Of a stretch of 64,000 nucleotides of DNA, positions 63,686-64,000 are shown piece by piece. Positions within the stretch are counted from its first letter, which is position 1, and each line of letters starts with the position of its first letter. The DNA is from Cyrtodaria siliqua (Eukaryota; Mollusca; Bivalvia; Adapedonta; Hiatellidae), in assembly GCA_037043455.1 (NCBI GenBank), contig JAWPHD010001279.1, positions 124,001 to 188,000 of the forward strand, read 5' to 3'. Under the pieces are notes generated by a model. It was not told the DNA's origin and ran no database searches. It saw only the letters and a list, made by a program, of their open reading frames with translations. The translations under genes and the position numbers were made by a program.

Positions 63686-64000
63686 ATGGAAGTTATTCTG
63701 GCTGCTGTGCGCCCGAAACAGAACGTCAGCGGGCTAGATTACAGGGCCAAATATTACGATGTTCTCTTACTCGATCACAAAAATGTTGATCAACATGGCA
63801 GGCCAACAAAATACTTACCTGCCTTTCCACTGAATGTTGAGAATGAGCCAAGAGATGAAATTCTAACAAATTTGTACACTCTAACGGGTGGTGAGCATGG
63901 CGGCATTAAGGGTGAACGAGCTCTCGTCATTCCGTGGAGTAAGAAGGAGGCGTACAGAGAATCGTTGTCGAGGTTTACGTTCTTCTGTATCCCAATCAGC
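63686..64000 (+). CDS. Open frame of unknown function, cut by window end
   Basis: An ATG at 63,686 opens a stop-free frame of 105 codons to the last base. It starts MEVILAAVRPKQNVSGLDYR and contains YYDVLLLDHKNVDQHGRP and LTGGEHGGIKGERALVIPWS. Balanced composition and GC content above the AT-rich flanks suggest real coding sequence. I recognise no family. It begins about 190 bp beyond the right target duplication of the Mutator-like element, so it is not part of it. It could be a first exon or an uncharacterised transposon protein. The start was chosen as the first ATG; a splice acceptor upstream is not excluded. Confidence 0.45.
   Translation, partial: MEVILAAVRPKQNVSGLDYRAKYYDVLLLDHKNVDQHGRPTKYLPAFPLNVENEPRDEILTNLYTLTGGEHGGIKGERALVIPWSKKEAYRESLSRFTFFCIPIS

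Overview
The window is animal nuclear DNA, most likely from a bivalve mollusc. It has large introns with GT-AG boundaries, no bacterial-style operons, tRNA-derived SINEs, several non-LTR retrotransposons, and many dispersed elements with a tandem-repeat core and a small terminal hairpin of the kind described in clams and oysters (pearl-like or Helitron-like elements). The species assignment is an inference; the eukaryotic nature is plain.

One conserved host gene dominates. On the minus strand from about 48.58 kb down to 2.9 kb lie 18 exons that I could place, all reading in compatible phases, of WDR59. WDR59 is a WD40/RWD/RING subunit of GATOR2, the complex that relays amino-acid sufficiency to mTORC1. 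The exons cover the beta-propeller (48.58 to 30.93 kb), the acidic linker and RWD domain (26.39 to 18.79 kb), and the middle and C-terminal alpha-helical part (16.79 to 2.91 kb). The first exon, one short middle exon (expected between 16.64 and 10.17 kb) and the C-terminal zinc/RING exons were not found; the last should lie left of base 1. A second possible gene, an open frame without recognised homology, starts at 63,686 and runs off the right end.

Region by region: 1-2.2 kb, tandem-core elements. 2.2-3.35 kb, two minisatellites either side of the last visible WDR59 exon. 3.5-8.05 kb, a SINE, a hairpin family and a composite tandem-core element carrying a mariner-like insertion. 8-19 kb, WDR59 exons among SINEs, TTAA-flanked foldback elements and tandem-core repeats. 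19.8-25.2 kb, a 5.4-kb array of about 90 units of roughly 59 bp. 26-33 kb, more exons, short arrays, TIR elements and SINEs. 34-36.3 kb, a dead non-LTR element with a SINE inserted at its reverse-transcriptase active site. 36.9-38.1 kb, a TIR element with 10-bp target duplication. 38.2-41.4 kb, tandem-core elements and an exon-derived minisatellite. 42-48.6 kb, the 5' exons, repeats and a 44-bp array. 49.1-52.5 kb, a nested hAT / non-LTR / MITE stack. 53.3-63.5 kb, three elements with 9-10-bp target duplications, one carrying a decayed Mutator-like transposase gene, plus CR1/L2-like fragments.

The most distinctive signals are two. First, three minisatellites begin exactly at the 3' ends of WDR59 exons and carry the splice donor in every unit; in one of them every unit looks like a complete 8-9-nt microexon. 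Second, a cluster of Mutator-like elements has terminal inverted repeats that are themselves built from short iterated motifs.
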